A DNA stretch of 64,000 bases from an uncultured Candidatus Melainabacteria bacterium. GTDB lineage: Bacteria > Cyanobacteriota > Vampirovibrionia > Gastranaerophilales > Gastranaerophilaceae. The stretch lies in NCBI GenBank assembly GCA_934717745.1, contig CAKUZB010000001.1:124001-188000 (forward strand). The letters run 5' to 3'. Position 1 is the first letter of the stretch. Each line of letters begins with the position of its first letter. The position numbers were made by a program, and so were the translations under genes. Of the stretch, positions 25,396 through 34,615 are shown in pieces. The notes under the pieces are model-generated. The model was given only the letters and a program-made list of their open reading frames with translations, was not told the DNA's origin and searched no databases.

Positions 25396-26493
25396 TTACA
25401 TGAATTTTTTAGCAATATCAAGTTCTTCCGCATGGTTAATCTCCGGATTTTTATACTTGTACTGCATTACAGCCTCTAAAACTTCTGAAATTTTCTTCGA
25501 AGGTTTAAATCCTATTTCAATTAAATCCTCTCCGCTAATACTTAATTTTACGTTTCTGTAAAACTCCAAATATTTTTTTACAGTTTCAGTATCTTTGATT
25601 AACCCGTAAATTAAAATACTCTCTATATCAACAGATTTAAGCATTTTAAACGTTTCAAAATCATTTTTGAAATTAGTTTCAATAAGTTTATTGGCATTTT
25701 CAATAATTTTTGTTTCCTTTTTTGTTAAAGGGATATTACTCAAGTCAAATCCGCCCAAATACACAAGCCAAAGGTGATTTATTTTGTCAATGTAAGGTTG
25801 AATAAAAAGTTCAGCATTGCATAAAAATGGTGAAAAAGTGCTATCTGAAAGCAATTTATACATTTTTTGTTCAATAAATTTGTCTAAAACTTCTTGTTTG
25901 TTAAGGCTGAACGCATCTTTTAATTCGTCTTTTAATCTTTTGAAAGACATATCATAATTTACATTTTTCAAGTATTCATCTTGAACCTTTTTAGTATGTT
26001 CGTCTAATTCAAAACCAAAACGTACAGCGAATTTTAGCCCACGAATAATTCGTGTTGGGTCATCAATAAAACTTTCGTCGTGAAAAATTCTTAATTTTTT
26101 GTTTTTTAAATCTTCAATACCATTTACAAAATCAACAATTTTGCCGGTTTTACAGTTTTTTGCAATAGCATTGACAGTAAAATCTCTACGAATTAAATCT
26201 TCTTTTAATTCGCAACCTATCTTGTCAACAATTGGCAAATGTCCTTTTTTAGGGTATTTTTCAGTTCTGGTTGAAGTGATGTCAACAGTTTTATCATCAA
26301 TTTTTAAATGAATAGAACCAAATTCTTCATTAGTTTGCAAAATTTCAAAATCAAGATTTTTTGCAAAATCAATAGCATTTCCAACAAATGTCAAATCGAT
26401 GTCGGGGCTTGTTTTTCCGAGTAATTCATCTCGAACAATTCCGCCGACAAAAAATAAATTTTCTGATTTTTCATATAAACTAATGATGCTCAT
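25396..26493 (-). CDS. cca: CCA-adding enzyme / tRNA nucleotidyltransferase (class II)
   Basis: Adds or repairs the CCA end of tRNAs. 365 residues, slightly short for the family. Motifs: FVGGIVRDELLG and DIDLTFVG (nucleotidyltransferase metal site), RRDFTVNAIA (flexible loop) and DPTRIIRGLKFAVRFGF (template region), then a helical C-terminal half. The promoter is unusually clear: TTGATT, 17 bases, TAGAAT, then six bases to the ATG with no Shine-Dalgarno, so the mRNA should be leaderless. Both tRNA genes in the window already encode CCA, so a repair role is likely. Poly(A) polymerase activity cannot be excluded. Confidence 0.9.
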   Translation of the reverse strand: MSIISLYEKSENLFFVGGIVRDELLGKTSPDIDLTFVGNAIDFAKNLDFEILQTNEEFGSIHLKIDDKTVDITSTRTEKYPKKGHLPIVDKIGCELKEDLIRRDFTVNAIAKNCKTGKIVDFVNGIEDLKNKKLRIFHDESFIDDPTRIIRGLKFAVRFGFELDEHTKKVQDEYLKNVNYDMSFKRLKDELKDAFSLNKQEVLDKFIEQKMYKLLSDSTFSPFLCNAELFIQPYIDKINHLWLVYLGGFDLSNIPLTKKETKIIENANKLIETNFKNDFETFKMLKSVDIESILIYGLIKDTETVKKYLEFYRNVKLSISGEDLIEIGFKPSKKISEVLEAVMQYKYKNPEINHAEELDIAKKFM

Positions 26494-26499
26494 AAGTGC

Positions 26500-26528
26500 A
26501 TTCTAACGTAAAATAGAGGGATAATCAA
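26500..26528 (-). promoter_or_regulatory. Promoter of cca (leaderless type)
   Basis: Minus strand: TTGATT (26523-26528), 17-base spacer, TAGAAT (26500-26505), six bases to the start codon. Confidence 0.7.
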
Positions 26529-26542
26529 ATAAGGATAGAATT

Positions 26543-29500
26543 ATGTTACAAGAATTACAAGAAGCGACAAGAGCCTTAAATTCGGCTTTTAATAACAGTT
26601 TCGTGAAAAAATTGAGTCAATATTTGCACGATTGCATAAGAGAAGAAGTTAAAAGTGCGACTTTCAGAAATTTAAAAGGCGATAAGGATAATAAATGGAT
26701 TTTCTTAAAACAAGAAGAAACCTTGTTTACAAAGGGTGAAGATTTTTTACGTTTAGATGGAAGCGACTCAAACCTTAGAAACATGATGATTTTGAGTGAA
26801 AATAATACAAAAGACAAGTATCTTATTTATGGATATATGTTTTTGGTTGGTAAAAACTCAAAAACAAAACGTCAAAACGAGTTTTTAACTCCGCTATTGT
26901 ATGTTCCTTGCCGATTAGAGGCTAATGGAATTAATATTAATTGTGTGCCTTTAGATGATGTTTTATCTTTGAATACTGCTGCTCTTGCAGGGTTAATGGA
27001 GAAACGTGAAGATGAAGATGAAATTGACTTGATGTTAGAGGGAATTTTAGATGTAGTTCCGGATTTACCGATAACACAAGAAAAAATGGAGATTTTCTTA
27101 ACTACTTTAAAATCAATTATTCCTGATGTCGAAATCGCTATAAATGATGAAAATAATGAAACAGAGGATAATGTTTCAAAAGATTTTGCTGATGAGAAAA
27201 TTACAGGTGAAAATGTAGAAGCGTTAATTGATGAGGAAGAATTAGAGGAACAGAAAGCAAAAGAAGCCTCTAAAAAAATGGAACACGTGAGTGTTACACG
27301 TCAATGTGCAATTATTTTGACAAAACGTCCACCTGTTACGGCGGGTGTACTTCACGAATTGATGCAAATTGCTGAAAAACCAAGCGGAATGTACAGAGAA
27401 ACTGCACTTTCAGTTATAAATGATGAATATATTCAATCTAGTGAAAAATCAAGAATTATTCCGGAAATACAGGATTCTGAAACCTTTTATCCAATAACTC
27501 CACTTTCTTTGAGTGAAACTCAAGAGCGAGTTTTGAAAAACATTGAAAACGATAAATTTATTGCGGTGCAAGGTCCTCCGGGGACAGGTAAATCGCAAAC
27601 TATTGTAAATCTTGTCGCTCACTTGATTGCAAACGGTAAAACCGTACTTGTGGCATCAAGAATGGATAAAGCGGTTGACGTTGTTGCAGAAAGATTAAAC
27701 AGTCTGGGTGCTCCGTTTTTAGCACTTAGAGCAGGTCGTTTAAACTATCAAAAGCAATTGAGTTATCAATTACAAGACTTATTAGCCGGCAAATTTGATT
27801 TAGATGATGGTGCTGAGGACTTTCTAACCGCTGATGTTCAAGATATGAAAGACCATTTGGACAAAATGTACACTCTTGAAAATAAGTGCGATAAGATTAT
27901 CAAGTTGGAAAAACAATGGCACGACTTGTATGAAGAAATTTTGTTGAGTGGAAAATCTTATGAAAACAATGATTACATTAAGAAAATGCTTAAGCAAGAT
28001 GAAATTGAAAATCTTGAAAATACAATCGAAGTCTTAAAATCAAATCTTGAAAAATCCGGTTTTATGGCGAATATTGCAAACCATAATGCAAAAAATCAGT
28101 TGAAAAGACTTTTGCAAGTGAATAATATCAAGATTGATAATGATTTTCTTGATGAATTAACTTCTGAATTAGATTTTGCAAAACTTGATTGCAACTTGCA
28201 TAAAACAGAAACCGCAATTCAAAAAACAGGTAATCTTCATACAATGATTGAACAAATTAAACAAATGAAGAAAAAACAAAAATCCTTGGCAATAAATATT
28301 TTAAAGAACAAACGTCGACAACTTTTGACAGGAATTTTGAAGGATCAAGTTAAAAAACAACGTCTTAAAGTTCACGCTCGTTCGCTTGTTGAGAGAAAAC
28401 AACGTTTGCAAAATAATATTCTTGAGGCAGAAGACTTTAAACCTCTTTTAGATGCTTTTCCTTGTTGGTGTACGACAACTTATGCTGTTTCAAGTTCATT
28501 GCCGTTAAAACCGGCAATGTTCGATGTTGCTATTATTGACGAGGCTTCTCAATGTGATATTGCAAGTTGTTTTCCTATTTTATTTCGTGCTAAAAAGGCC
28601 GTAATTGTAGGTGATGACAAGCAGTTACCTCATTTGTCGTTCTTGGAAAAAGCAAAAGAACAATCGTTTATGAACCAATATGGTATTCCGGATAAATATC
28701 AATTAATGTGGAGATTTAGAACAAATTCAATGTTCGATGTTTCTGACTATTATTCAATGAATTCAATAATGTTAGACGAACATTTCAGGAGTTTGCCACC
28801 GATTATTGAGTTTTCAAATGAGGAATTTTACGGCGGAAGAATACGTATAATGCGTAAAGATAAAGTTGGCGACAAGGTTTTAGAACTTGTAGAAGTCCCA
28901 GACGGTAAATGTGATGGCAATATTACAAGAAATTTTCCTGAAATTGAGGCTGTTGTAAAAGTTTTACACGAATTGATTATTGAAGACGAGCGAAAAAATC
29001 CGCAAAAACCGGTTACGATAGGTATAATTTCACCGTTTAGGGCTCAAGTTGACCAGTTGAAAATTTCTGTATCAAAAGTTCTTTCTGACCATATGTTGAA
29101 AAAACATCAGGTAGAAATCGGTACGGCTCATACATTCCAAGGTGATGAAAGAGATATTATGCTTATTTCGTGGGCTTTTGCAAACAATAGTCATTCGCAA
29201 AGTTTGACTTTCTTGCAAAAACCGAACTTGTTTAACGTTGCGATTACGAGGGCGAAAAACAAGATGATAAACTTCATTTCTCGTAATATTGCAAGTTTAC
29301 CTGAGGGTCATTTTAGAAATTATATGGCATTTTTAAGAGAATATACAGAACGTCAAAATGCAATTTTGAACAATGAAATTGATGAAAATGTTTATAAAAA
29401 TGACTTAGAACGAGAAATTGCAGATACTTTACGCTCAATGGGTAAAGAGGTTGTTGCCGGTTCTGATATTGCAAACCTTAGTGCAGATTTGATTTTCGAT

Positions 29501-29665
29501 AAAACTATCGTTGAAGTTGACGGGGTAGAAGATGAACCGCACGAAAAGATTACGAATATGCGTAAGCAAGCAATTTTGGAACGTTCAGGGTATAACGTAA
29601 AACGTGTAAGTTATCGAGAATGGATAACCTCTCAAAAAGCCTGCATTGACAGATTGTTAACGTAA
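26543..29665 (+). CDS. SF1 (UPF1/Dna2-like) helicase with C-terminal nuclease-like domain
   Basis: 1040 residues. Helicase motifs: VQGPPGTGKSQT (Walker A, about 342-353), a coiled-coil insertion (about 430-650), IIDEASQCD (motif II, about 664), VIVGDDKQLPH (motif III), MLDEHFRSLP (motif IV), IGTAHTFQGDERD (motif V) and NVAITRAKN (motif VI). The last 90 residues (SADLIFDKTIVEVDGVEDEP, then HEKITNMRKQAILERSGYNV) look like a small PD-(D/E)xK or Vsr-like nuclease domain with an Asp and an ExD. Such fusions act in DNA repair or phage defence; the role here is open. An acidic insertion lies at about 195-250. AAGGAT precedes the ATG; the gene is single, with its own terminator. Confidence 0.85.
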   Translation: MLQELQEATRALNSAFNNSFVKKLSQYLHDCIREEVKSATFRNLKGDKDNKWIFLKQEETLFTKGEDFLRLDGSDSNLRNMMILSENNTKDKYLIYGYMFLVGKNSKTKRQNEFLTPLLYVPCRLEANGININCVPLDDVLSLNTAALAGLMEKREDEDEIDLMLEGILDVVPDLPITQEKMEIFLTTLKSIIPDVEIAINDENNETEDNVSKDFADEKITGENVEALIDEEELEEQKAKEASKKMEHVSVTRQCAIILTKRPPVTAGVLHELMQIAEKPSGMYRETALSVINDEYIQSSEKSRIIPEIQDSETFYPITPLSLSETQERVLKNIENDKFIAVQGPPGTGKSQTIVNLVAHLIANGKTVLVASRMDKAVDVVAERLNSLGAPFLALRAGRLNYQKQLSYQLQDLLAGKFDLDDGAEDFLTADVQDMKDHLDKMYTLENKCDKIIKLEKQWHDLYEEILLSGKSYENNDYIKKMLKQDEIENLENTIEVLKSNLEKSGFMANIANHNAKNQLKRLLQVNNIKIDNDFLDELTSELDFAKLDCNLHKTETAIQKTGNLHTMIEQIKQMKKKQKSLAINILKNKRRQLLTGILKDQVKKQRLKVHARSLVERKQRLQNNILEAEDFKPLLDAFPCWCTTTYAVSSSLPLKPAMFDVAIIDEASQCDIASCFPILFRAKKAVIVGDDKQLPHLSFLEKAKEQSFMNQYGIPDKYQLMWRFRTNSMFDVSDYYSMNSIMLDEHFRSLPPIIEFSNEEFYGGRIRIMRKDKVGDKVLELVEVPDGKCDGNITRNFPEIEAVVKVLHELIIEDERKNPQKPVTIGIISPFRAQVDQLKISVSKVLSDHMLKKHQVEIGTAHTFQGDERDIMLISWAFANNSHSQSLTFLQKPNLFNVAITRAKNKMINFISRNIASLPEGHFRNYMAFLREYTERQNAILNNEIDENVYKNDLEREIADTLRSMGKEVVAGSDIANLSADLIFDKTIVEVDGVEDEPHEKITNMRKQAILERSGYNVKRVSYREWITSQKACIDRLLT

Positions 29666-29670
29666 ATTTG

Positions 29671-29701
29671 AATACGGCTTTCTTATGAGAGCCGTATTTT
29701 G
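29671..29701 (+). terminator. Terminator of the helicase-nuclease gene
   Basis: AATACGGCTTTC (29671-29682) pairs with GAGAGCCGTATT (29687-29698), one GT pair, followed by T residues. Confidence 0.8.
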
Positions 29702-29738
29702 TTGTAAATAAATTTATTCATTATATAATGTAATTATT

Positions 29739-31556
29739 ATGGAATTAAAAACAACAACATCAGAAAACTCTTATAAATACGGCTGGTTGCTAAAAAGAAT
29801 CTTCCCATATATCAAACCTGTTTTAGGTAGAATCATCTTAGGTTTTATTATTGCAACTCCGATTGGCTTGTTAGACGGTGTTATGGCTTTTGCTTTAAAG
29901 CCATATTTAGACTATGTTATAGGAAAACAAGACTTAGTTGTTATGGGATTTGTAATTTCTTGGCAACTTTTGGCTTTCTTTATTCCTTATGGTGTAGTAC
30001 TTTTTGCCGTATTTCAAGGTGTATTAAATTATTTAAACAACTATTTGACAGATTGGACAAGCCAAAAAATTACAATTGCAATCAAGTCAGCCTTGTTCAA
30101 AAAACTCGTTTATATGGATTCTCAATTCTTTGATGATAATCCTTCAGGAATCATTATATCAAGGTTTGTGCAAGACCCTGATAACGCATCAAGAGGGCTT
30201 ATTGACAGATTAAAAGATGTTATCACTTGCTTCTTTGGTGCTGTCGGTTTAGTTGCCGTAATGTTATATAGTGCTTGGCGATTAGCAATTGTAGGTGTTT
30301 TAATCTTAGGTGTTGCCTTTTTGCCTATTTTGCTTATTAGAAATTGGATTAAGAAAACCTCAAACAAAAATACCGTTATTATTGGTGATATTACAACAAA
30401 CTTAAATGAAACATATAGCGGAAATAAAATAATTTCATCATATAATCTTCAAAACAGACAATATGAAATTTTCAAACATCAACTAGACGAAGGTTTTAAA
30501 GTAAATATTGCGTTAACTAAACGTGCAGGTTGGATGAGTCCTTTAATGTATTCTATTGCATCTGTAGGAATTGCGGTAGTTTTGGCTTATGGTACAAATT
30601 TGATTAACAACGGCATAATGACTGTTGGTGGCTTTGCATCATTCGTAACTTCATTGTTATTATTGTATAAACCTGTTAAAAATCTTGGCAGAGGCTTGCA
30701 ACAACTTCAAGAGTTTTTTGTTGCAATTGGTCGTATTCTTGAATTGTTTGATTATAAGATTGAAATTACAGATAAAAAAGATGCAGTTGATTTTCCTGAA
30801 ATCAAGGAAGGTGTTCATTATGAACATGTTGTGTTCGAGTACAAAAAAGGTGTTCCGATATTAAAAGACATTTCGTTAGATGTCAAAAAAGGCGAAACTA
30901 TTGCTATTGTCGGTAATTCCGGAGGTGGTAAATCGACTATCGTATCTTTAATTCCACGTTTTTATGATTTGAAATCAGGTTCTATAAAATTTGATAATGT
31001 AGATATTAAAGATATTAAATTAAAAAGCCTGAGAGATAATATTGCAATGGTATTTCAGGATAATTTTTTGTTCTCTTGCTCAATAAAAGAAAATATTCTT
31101 ATGGGTAATCCTAACGCAACAGAAGAAGAACTGGCAAATGTAGTAAAAATGGCACATTTGGAAGAAATGATTGCTGAATTACCAAACGGAATTGATTCAG
31201 AACTTACAGAACGTGGTGTAACTATTTCTGGTGGTCAACGTCAACGTGTTGCAATTGCAAGAGCAATGATTAAAAACGCACCTATAATTATTTTAGATGA
31301 AGCAACTTCTGCACTTGATAATGAGTCTGAAGATATTGTTCAAAAGGCTTTAGATAACTTGATTAAAGATAAAACGGTATTTGTTATCGCACACAGATTA
31401 TCAACAATCAAAAATGCGGACAGAATAGCGGTTATAAATGAGGGTGAACTCGTAGAACTTGGTACACATGACGAATTGATGCAGATTGAAAATGGTGTAT
31501 ACAAACATCTTTATGATATGCAATTTAATAATACGGAAGTAACAACAGAGGTATAG
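29739..31556 (+). CDS. ABC exporter half-transporter (MsbA/lipid A exporter-like)
   Basis: 605 residues: six membrane spans (about 25-330) fused to an ATPase domain. ATPase motifs: GNSGGGKST (Walker A, about 393), Q-loop MVFQDNFLFSCS, signature SGGQRQRVAIARAM, Walker B IIILDEATSALD and the H-loop IAHRLST. The closest match is the MsbA-type family that flips lipid A or other lipids; other substrates are possible. Promoter TTGTAA, 16 bases, TATAAT; only about three bases of leader before the ATG. glyS starts one base after its stop and is probably cotranscribed. Confidence 0.9.
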   Translation: MELKTTTSENSYKYGWLLKRIFPYIKPVLGRIILGFIIATPIGLLDGVMAFALKPYLDYVIGKQDLVVMGFVISWQLLAFFIPYGVVLFAVFQGVLNYLNNYLTDWTSQKITIAIKSALFKKLVYMDSQFFDDNPSGIIISRFVQDPDNASRGLIDRLKDVITCFFGAVGLVAVMLYSAWRLAIVGVLILGVAFLPILLIRNWIKKTSNKNTVIIGDITTNLNETYSGNKIISSYNLQNRQYEIFKHQLDEGFKVNIALTKRAGWMSPLMYSIASVGIAVVLAYGTNLINNGIMTVGGFASFVTSLLLLYKPVKNLGRGLQQLQEFFVAIGRILELFDYKIEITDKKDAVDFPEIKEGVHYEHVVFEYKKGVPILKDISLDVKKGETIAIVGNSGGGKSTIVSLIPRFYDLKSGSIKFDNVDIKDIKLKSLRDNIAMVFQDNFLFSCSIKENILMGNPNATEEELANVVKMAHLEEMIAELPNGIDSELTERGVTISGGQRQRVAIARAMIKNAPIIILDEATSALDNESEDIVQKALDNLIKDKTVFVIAHRLSTIKNADRIAVINEGELVELGTHDELMQIENGVYKHLYDMQFNNTEVTTEV

Positions 31557-31557
31557 A

Positions 31558-33555
31558 ATGAGTAAATATTTATTAGAAGTAGGCTGTGAAGAATTACCAT
31601 ATAAGTTTATTGCACAAGCAACAGAGCAATTAAAAAATGGTTTTTCAAAATTTTTAAAAGATAATAATATAAAATATTCAGATATTAACGTTATGGCGAC
31701 TCCAAGAAGACTTGCTGTAATTATTAACGATATTGCAGAAAAACAAGATGATGAAATAAAAGTCTTGAGAGGACCTATCAAAAACGTTGCTTACGATGAA
31801 AACGATAATCTGACAAAGGCTGGTGAAGGTTTCTTAAAGAAAAACGGTGTTGACCCAAAAGATGCTTATGTTGAAGATAATTATTTACACGCAAAAGTTG
31901 AAATAAAAGGTAAAGAAACAGCAACTGTGTTGCAGGAAAATATTCCAACTTTAATCTTAAAAATGCAAGGCTCTCACTTTATGAGATGGGACGATTTTGA
32001 AGAAAAATTCCAACGACCAATTCGCTGGATTGTTTCAATTATGGATAACAAAGAAATTCCTCTTGAAATTATTAACGTAAAATCAGGTAAAACAACAAGA
32101 GGACACCGATTTGCTACTCCAAATACAATTGAAATCAATAATCCTGACGAATACGTCGAAAAACTTAGAAGTGTAAATGTTATTGTTAATCAAGACGAAA
32201 GAAAAGCCGAAATTGTTAAACAAGCAAAAGCCGAGGCTGATAAAATTGGTGCAACTCCAAGATATAGTGATGATTTACTGGAAGAAGTTACTCAATTGTG
32301 TGAATGGCCTGTTGCAGTTACCTGTGAATTTGATGAAGAATTTTTGACAATTCCTGAAGAAGTTACAGTAACAGTTATGGCTGTACATCAAAGATATTTT
32401 GCACTTTATAAAGATGGAAAATTAACAAATAAATTTATTACTATAACAAACTATATCGGTAATGACTTTGAAAATATTAAAGCAGGTAATTTGCGTGTAA
32501 TCAAAGCAAGACTTGATGATGCGGTGTTCTTCTTTAAAGAAGATACTAAAAAACCTCTTGTAGACTATGTTGAAAACTTAAAAGGTATGACATTCCAAAA
32601 AGGTATGGGTTCAATTTACGACAAAACTCAACGTATTATTGAATTGTCAAAAACAATAGCAAATGAATTAGGTAAATCTTCTGATACAATTGAAAGAACA
32701 GCACTTCTTTGTAAAGCAGACCTTTGCACAAGTTTAGTATTTGAATTTACAGAACTTCAAGGCTATATTGGTTCTGACTACGCAAGAGTTTCAGGTGAAA
32801 AACAAGAAGTTGTTGATGGTATAAAAGAACATTACTTCCCATTAAATGCAGATAGTGAACTTGCAAAATCAATTGAGGGGCAAGTTGTTGGTATTGCGGA
32901 TAAATTAGATACAATTTGTGCAGTATTTGTTGACGGAAGAAAACCTACAGGTTCTTCAGACCCTCTTGGTGTAAGACGTGCGGCTCTTGGTGTTATTAAA
33001 ACAGTTATCGCAAACAACTTAAAATTAGATTTGAATAAAATGTTAGAAAAAACATTGGAACTTTTACCTGTAAAAAAAGACTGTATTAATGATATTCAAG
33101 AATTTTTTACTCAACGTTTAATTATATTCTTGAACGACGAATACAAAAAAGATACTCTTGAGGCTTGTCTTTCTAAAAATCCGTTAAATGATTTGTCAGA
33201 CTATGTGGCAAGAGTAAAGGTAGTTTCAACAATGAATTCTCCGGAATTGCTAGAAAGTGCAAACAGAATTATCAGAATTTTAAAAGAACCTGTACAGGCT
33301 GAAATTAGACCTGATTTATTTAAACATGCTTCTGAAAGCATGCTTTTTGAATCTGTAAAAAAATTGCCTGAAACAGTTGATTATGCAGAGTATTTAAAAG
33401 GTCTAAACGGCTTAATCCCTGCAATATCGGAATTTTTCGATAATGTACTTGTCATGGATTCAGACGTAGCGGTTAAAAACAATCGTTTGGCATTGTTGAC
33501 TATTTTGAAAGAAAAATTCGAAAAATTATGTGATTTTTCAAGAATTCAGGCGTAG
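31558..33555 (+). CDS. glyS: Glycyl-tRNA synthetase beta subunit
   Basis: The large subunit of the bacterial alpha2beta2 enzyme; it binds and holds tRNA(Gly). 665 residues, near the family's 690. N-terminal LLEVGCEELPYKFI, ATPRRLAVII, GSHFMRWDDFEEKFQRPIRWI (quoted in part), the HD-like region with DKLDTICAVFVDGRKPTGSSDPLGVRRAALG (quoted in part), and a C-terminal anticodon-binding domain ending with NRLALLTILKEKFEKLCDFS. The alpha subunit gene (glyQ) is not in the window; it is usually adjacent. GAGG precedes the ATG within the end of the ABC exporter gene. Confidence 0.97.
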   Translation: MSKYLLEVGCEELPYKFIAQATEQLKNGFSKFLKDNNIKYSDINVMATPRRLAVIINDIAEKQDDEIKVLRGPIKNVAYDENDNLTKAGEGFLKKNGVDPKDAYVEDNYLHAKVEIKGKETATVLQENIPTLILKMQGSHFMRWDDFEEKFQRPIRWIVSIMDNKEIPLEIINVKSGKTTRGHRFATPNTIEINNPDEYVEKLRSVNVIVNQDERKAEIVKQAKAEADKIGATPRYSDDLLEEVTQLCEWPVAVTCEFDEEFLTIPEEVTVTVMAVHQRYFALYKDGKLTNKFITITNYIGNDFENIKAGNLRVIKARLDDAVFFFKEDTKKPLVDYVENLKGMTFQKGMGSIYDKTQRIIELSKTIANELGKSSDTIERTALLCKADLCTSLVFEFTELQGYIGSDYARVSGEKQEVVDGIKEHYFPLNADSELAKSIEGQVVGIADKLDTICAVFVDGRKPTGSSDPLGVRRAALGVIKTVIANNLKLDLNKMLEKTLELLPVKKDCINDIQEFFTQRLIIFLNDEYKKDTLEACLSKNPLNDLSDYVARVKVVSTMNSPELLESANRIIRILKEPVQAEIRPDLFKHASESMLFESVKKLPETVDYAEYLKGLNGLIPAISEFFDNVLVMDSDVAVKNNRLALLTILKEKFEKLCDFSRIQA

Positions 33556-33713
33556 TTGAAAATTAAAAAATCAGGATATAACTAGGTTTTGACAATATTT
33601 GTTAACTTATGTAAACAAAACTTTAAAATGAGTAAATTTTTATTTTCAGGTGGCTTTATAAAAACATAAGAAACAAAAAGCAAATATTACGGTAGATAAA
33701 GGTAGGTTTCCCA

Positions 33714-33995
33714 ATGCAAAACAAAAACTTAAAACAACAACAAATTCAACAAGAAAATCAAAAAGCACAATTTTTGAACTTTATTCAAGGTCAAGATAAA
33801 TCAAGTGCAGATTATATTAATATGATTACATCAGCAGAAGGCACTCGTGTTTCAGGCGTTCAAAAACTTGAATCAATGGTACGAGCACAACTTCGCAAAG
33901 AATTTCCGGGAATTGAAAATAAAAAATCTTATGAATTTTTGGTATCAGCGGTAATTCATAACTATCAAAAGAAACAACTTCAAGCAATGGACTAG
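33714..33995 (+). CDS. Small Gln-rich helical protein of unknown function
   Basis: 93 residues, no signal peptide. The N-terminal 22 residues are Gln/Asn/Lys-rich; the rest is helical with SSADYINMITSAEGTRVSG and a C-terminal Tyr/Lys/Gln-rich helix. A long leader (about 158 bases after glyS) contains TTGACA (33589-33594) and a likely weak -10. AGGTAGG serves as ribosome site. Ends with its own terminator. Not recognised; one of several short soluble proteins in this genome with similar style. Confidence 0.65.
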   Translation: MQNKNLKQQQIQQENQKAQFLNFIQGQDKSSADYINMITSAEGTRVSGVQKLESMVRAQLRKEFPGIENKKSYEFLVSAVIHNYQKKQLQAMD

Positions 33996-34020
33996 ATACT
34001 GATAAGAGTTGAATATAGAA

Positions 34021-34051
34021 AAATACCGACTGTGAAGTTGGTATTTTTTTT
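34021..34051 (+). terminator. Terminator
   Basis: AAATACCGAC (34021-34030) pairs with GTTGGTATTT (34037-34046), one GT pair, then T residues. Confidence 0.78.
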
Positions 34052-34179
34052 GTTTTGATATTGGATTAAGATATAAATTTGAAAGAAGTGTAAAGTTGTA
34101 AAAACGCAGATAAAATCAATGAAAAATTAAATAGTATACAAAATGTTACGATAAAAGAAAAGGATTTTAAAAAAATATA

Positions 34180-34208
34180 TTGCATTTTTTTAGGGTTTGG
34201 CATATAAT
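34180..34208 (+). promoter_or_regulatory. Promoter of tRNA-Asp
   Basis: TTGCAT (34180-34185), 17-base spacer, TATAAT (34203-34208); predicted start about 19 bases before the mature tRNA. Confidence 0.7.
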
Positions 34209-34233
34209 TAGTATACAAACAAAATAAATGCAT

Positions 34234-34311
34234 GGGGTTGTAGCTCAGTCTGGTTAGAGTGTCTGCCTGTCACGCAGAAGGTCGCGAGTTCGAGCCTCGT
34301 CAGCCCCGCCA
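34234..34311 (+). tRNA. tRNA-Asp (anticodon GTC)
   Basis: 78 bases including an encoded CCA. Acceptor stem GGGGTTG/CAGCCCC (one GT pair), anticodon arm CTGCC TGTCACG CAG with GTC, T-loop GTTCGAGCC. Confidence 0.95.
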
Positions 34312-34615
34312 TTTACAAAAGGACCACTTCGGTGGTCTTTTTTGTTAGTGTTAGTGTGGGTTTGAGGTGGTTTGATAACGACAATCAACTGAGGAATCTT
34401 TTATCTTCGTTTTTAATTTTTCTATTAATTCATTTTTCGTCATGGTATTTTGAATTTTGTGTTTTCCAAAATTCTTCTGTAATGTTACTGTCATTTTTAT
34501 TGTTTTGCTTTCGTTTTCTAATGTTTCTAAACGTAAAGATGATTTTATTTTGAAGATTAAATTTTTTGTATTTACTTTATAATAATGAAATAAAATTAAA
34601 AATAGGAAGATGAAT
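34312..34615. other. Gap between tRNA-Asp and the autotransporter; possible element scar
   Basis: After the tRNA terminator the plus strand carries GTTAGTGTTAGTGTGGG (CACACTAACACTAAC on the minus strand), resembling the repeat near 5770. On the minus strand a 47-codon frame (ATG at about 34495) ends in the repeat; it has no good ribosome site and may be a leftover. The right end holds TATAAT at 34578-34583 and AGGA before the autotransporter start. Confidence 0.4.
34322..34344 (+). terminator. Terminator of tRNA-Asp
   Basis: GACCAC (34322-34327), UUCG tetraloop, GTGGTC (34332-34337), then six T residues. Confidence 0.88.

Noticed and set aside
33589..33617. Promoter TTGACA for the gene at 33714
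   Set aside because: The -35 is perfect, but at 17 bases only TAAACA is found; too weak a -10 to list as a promoter.
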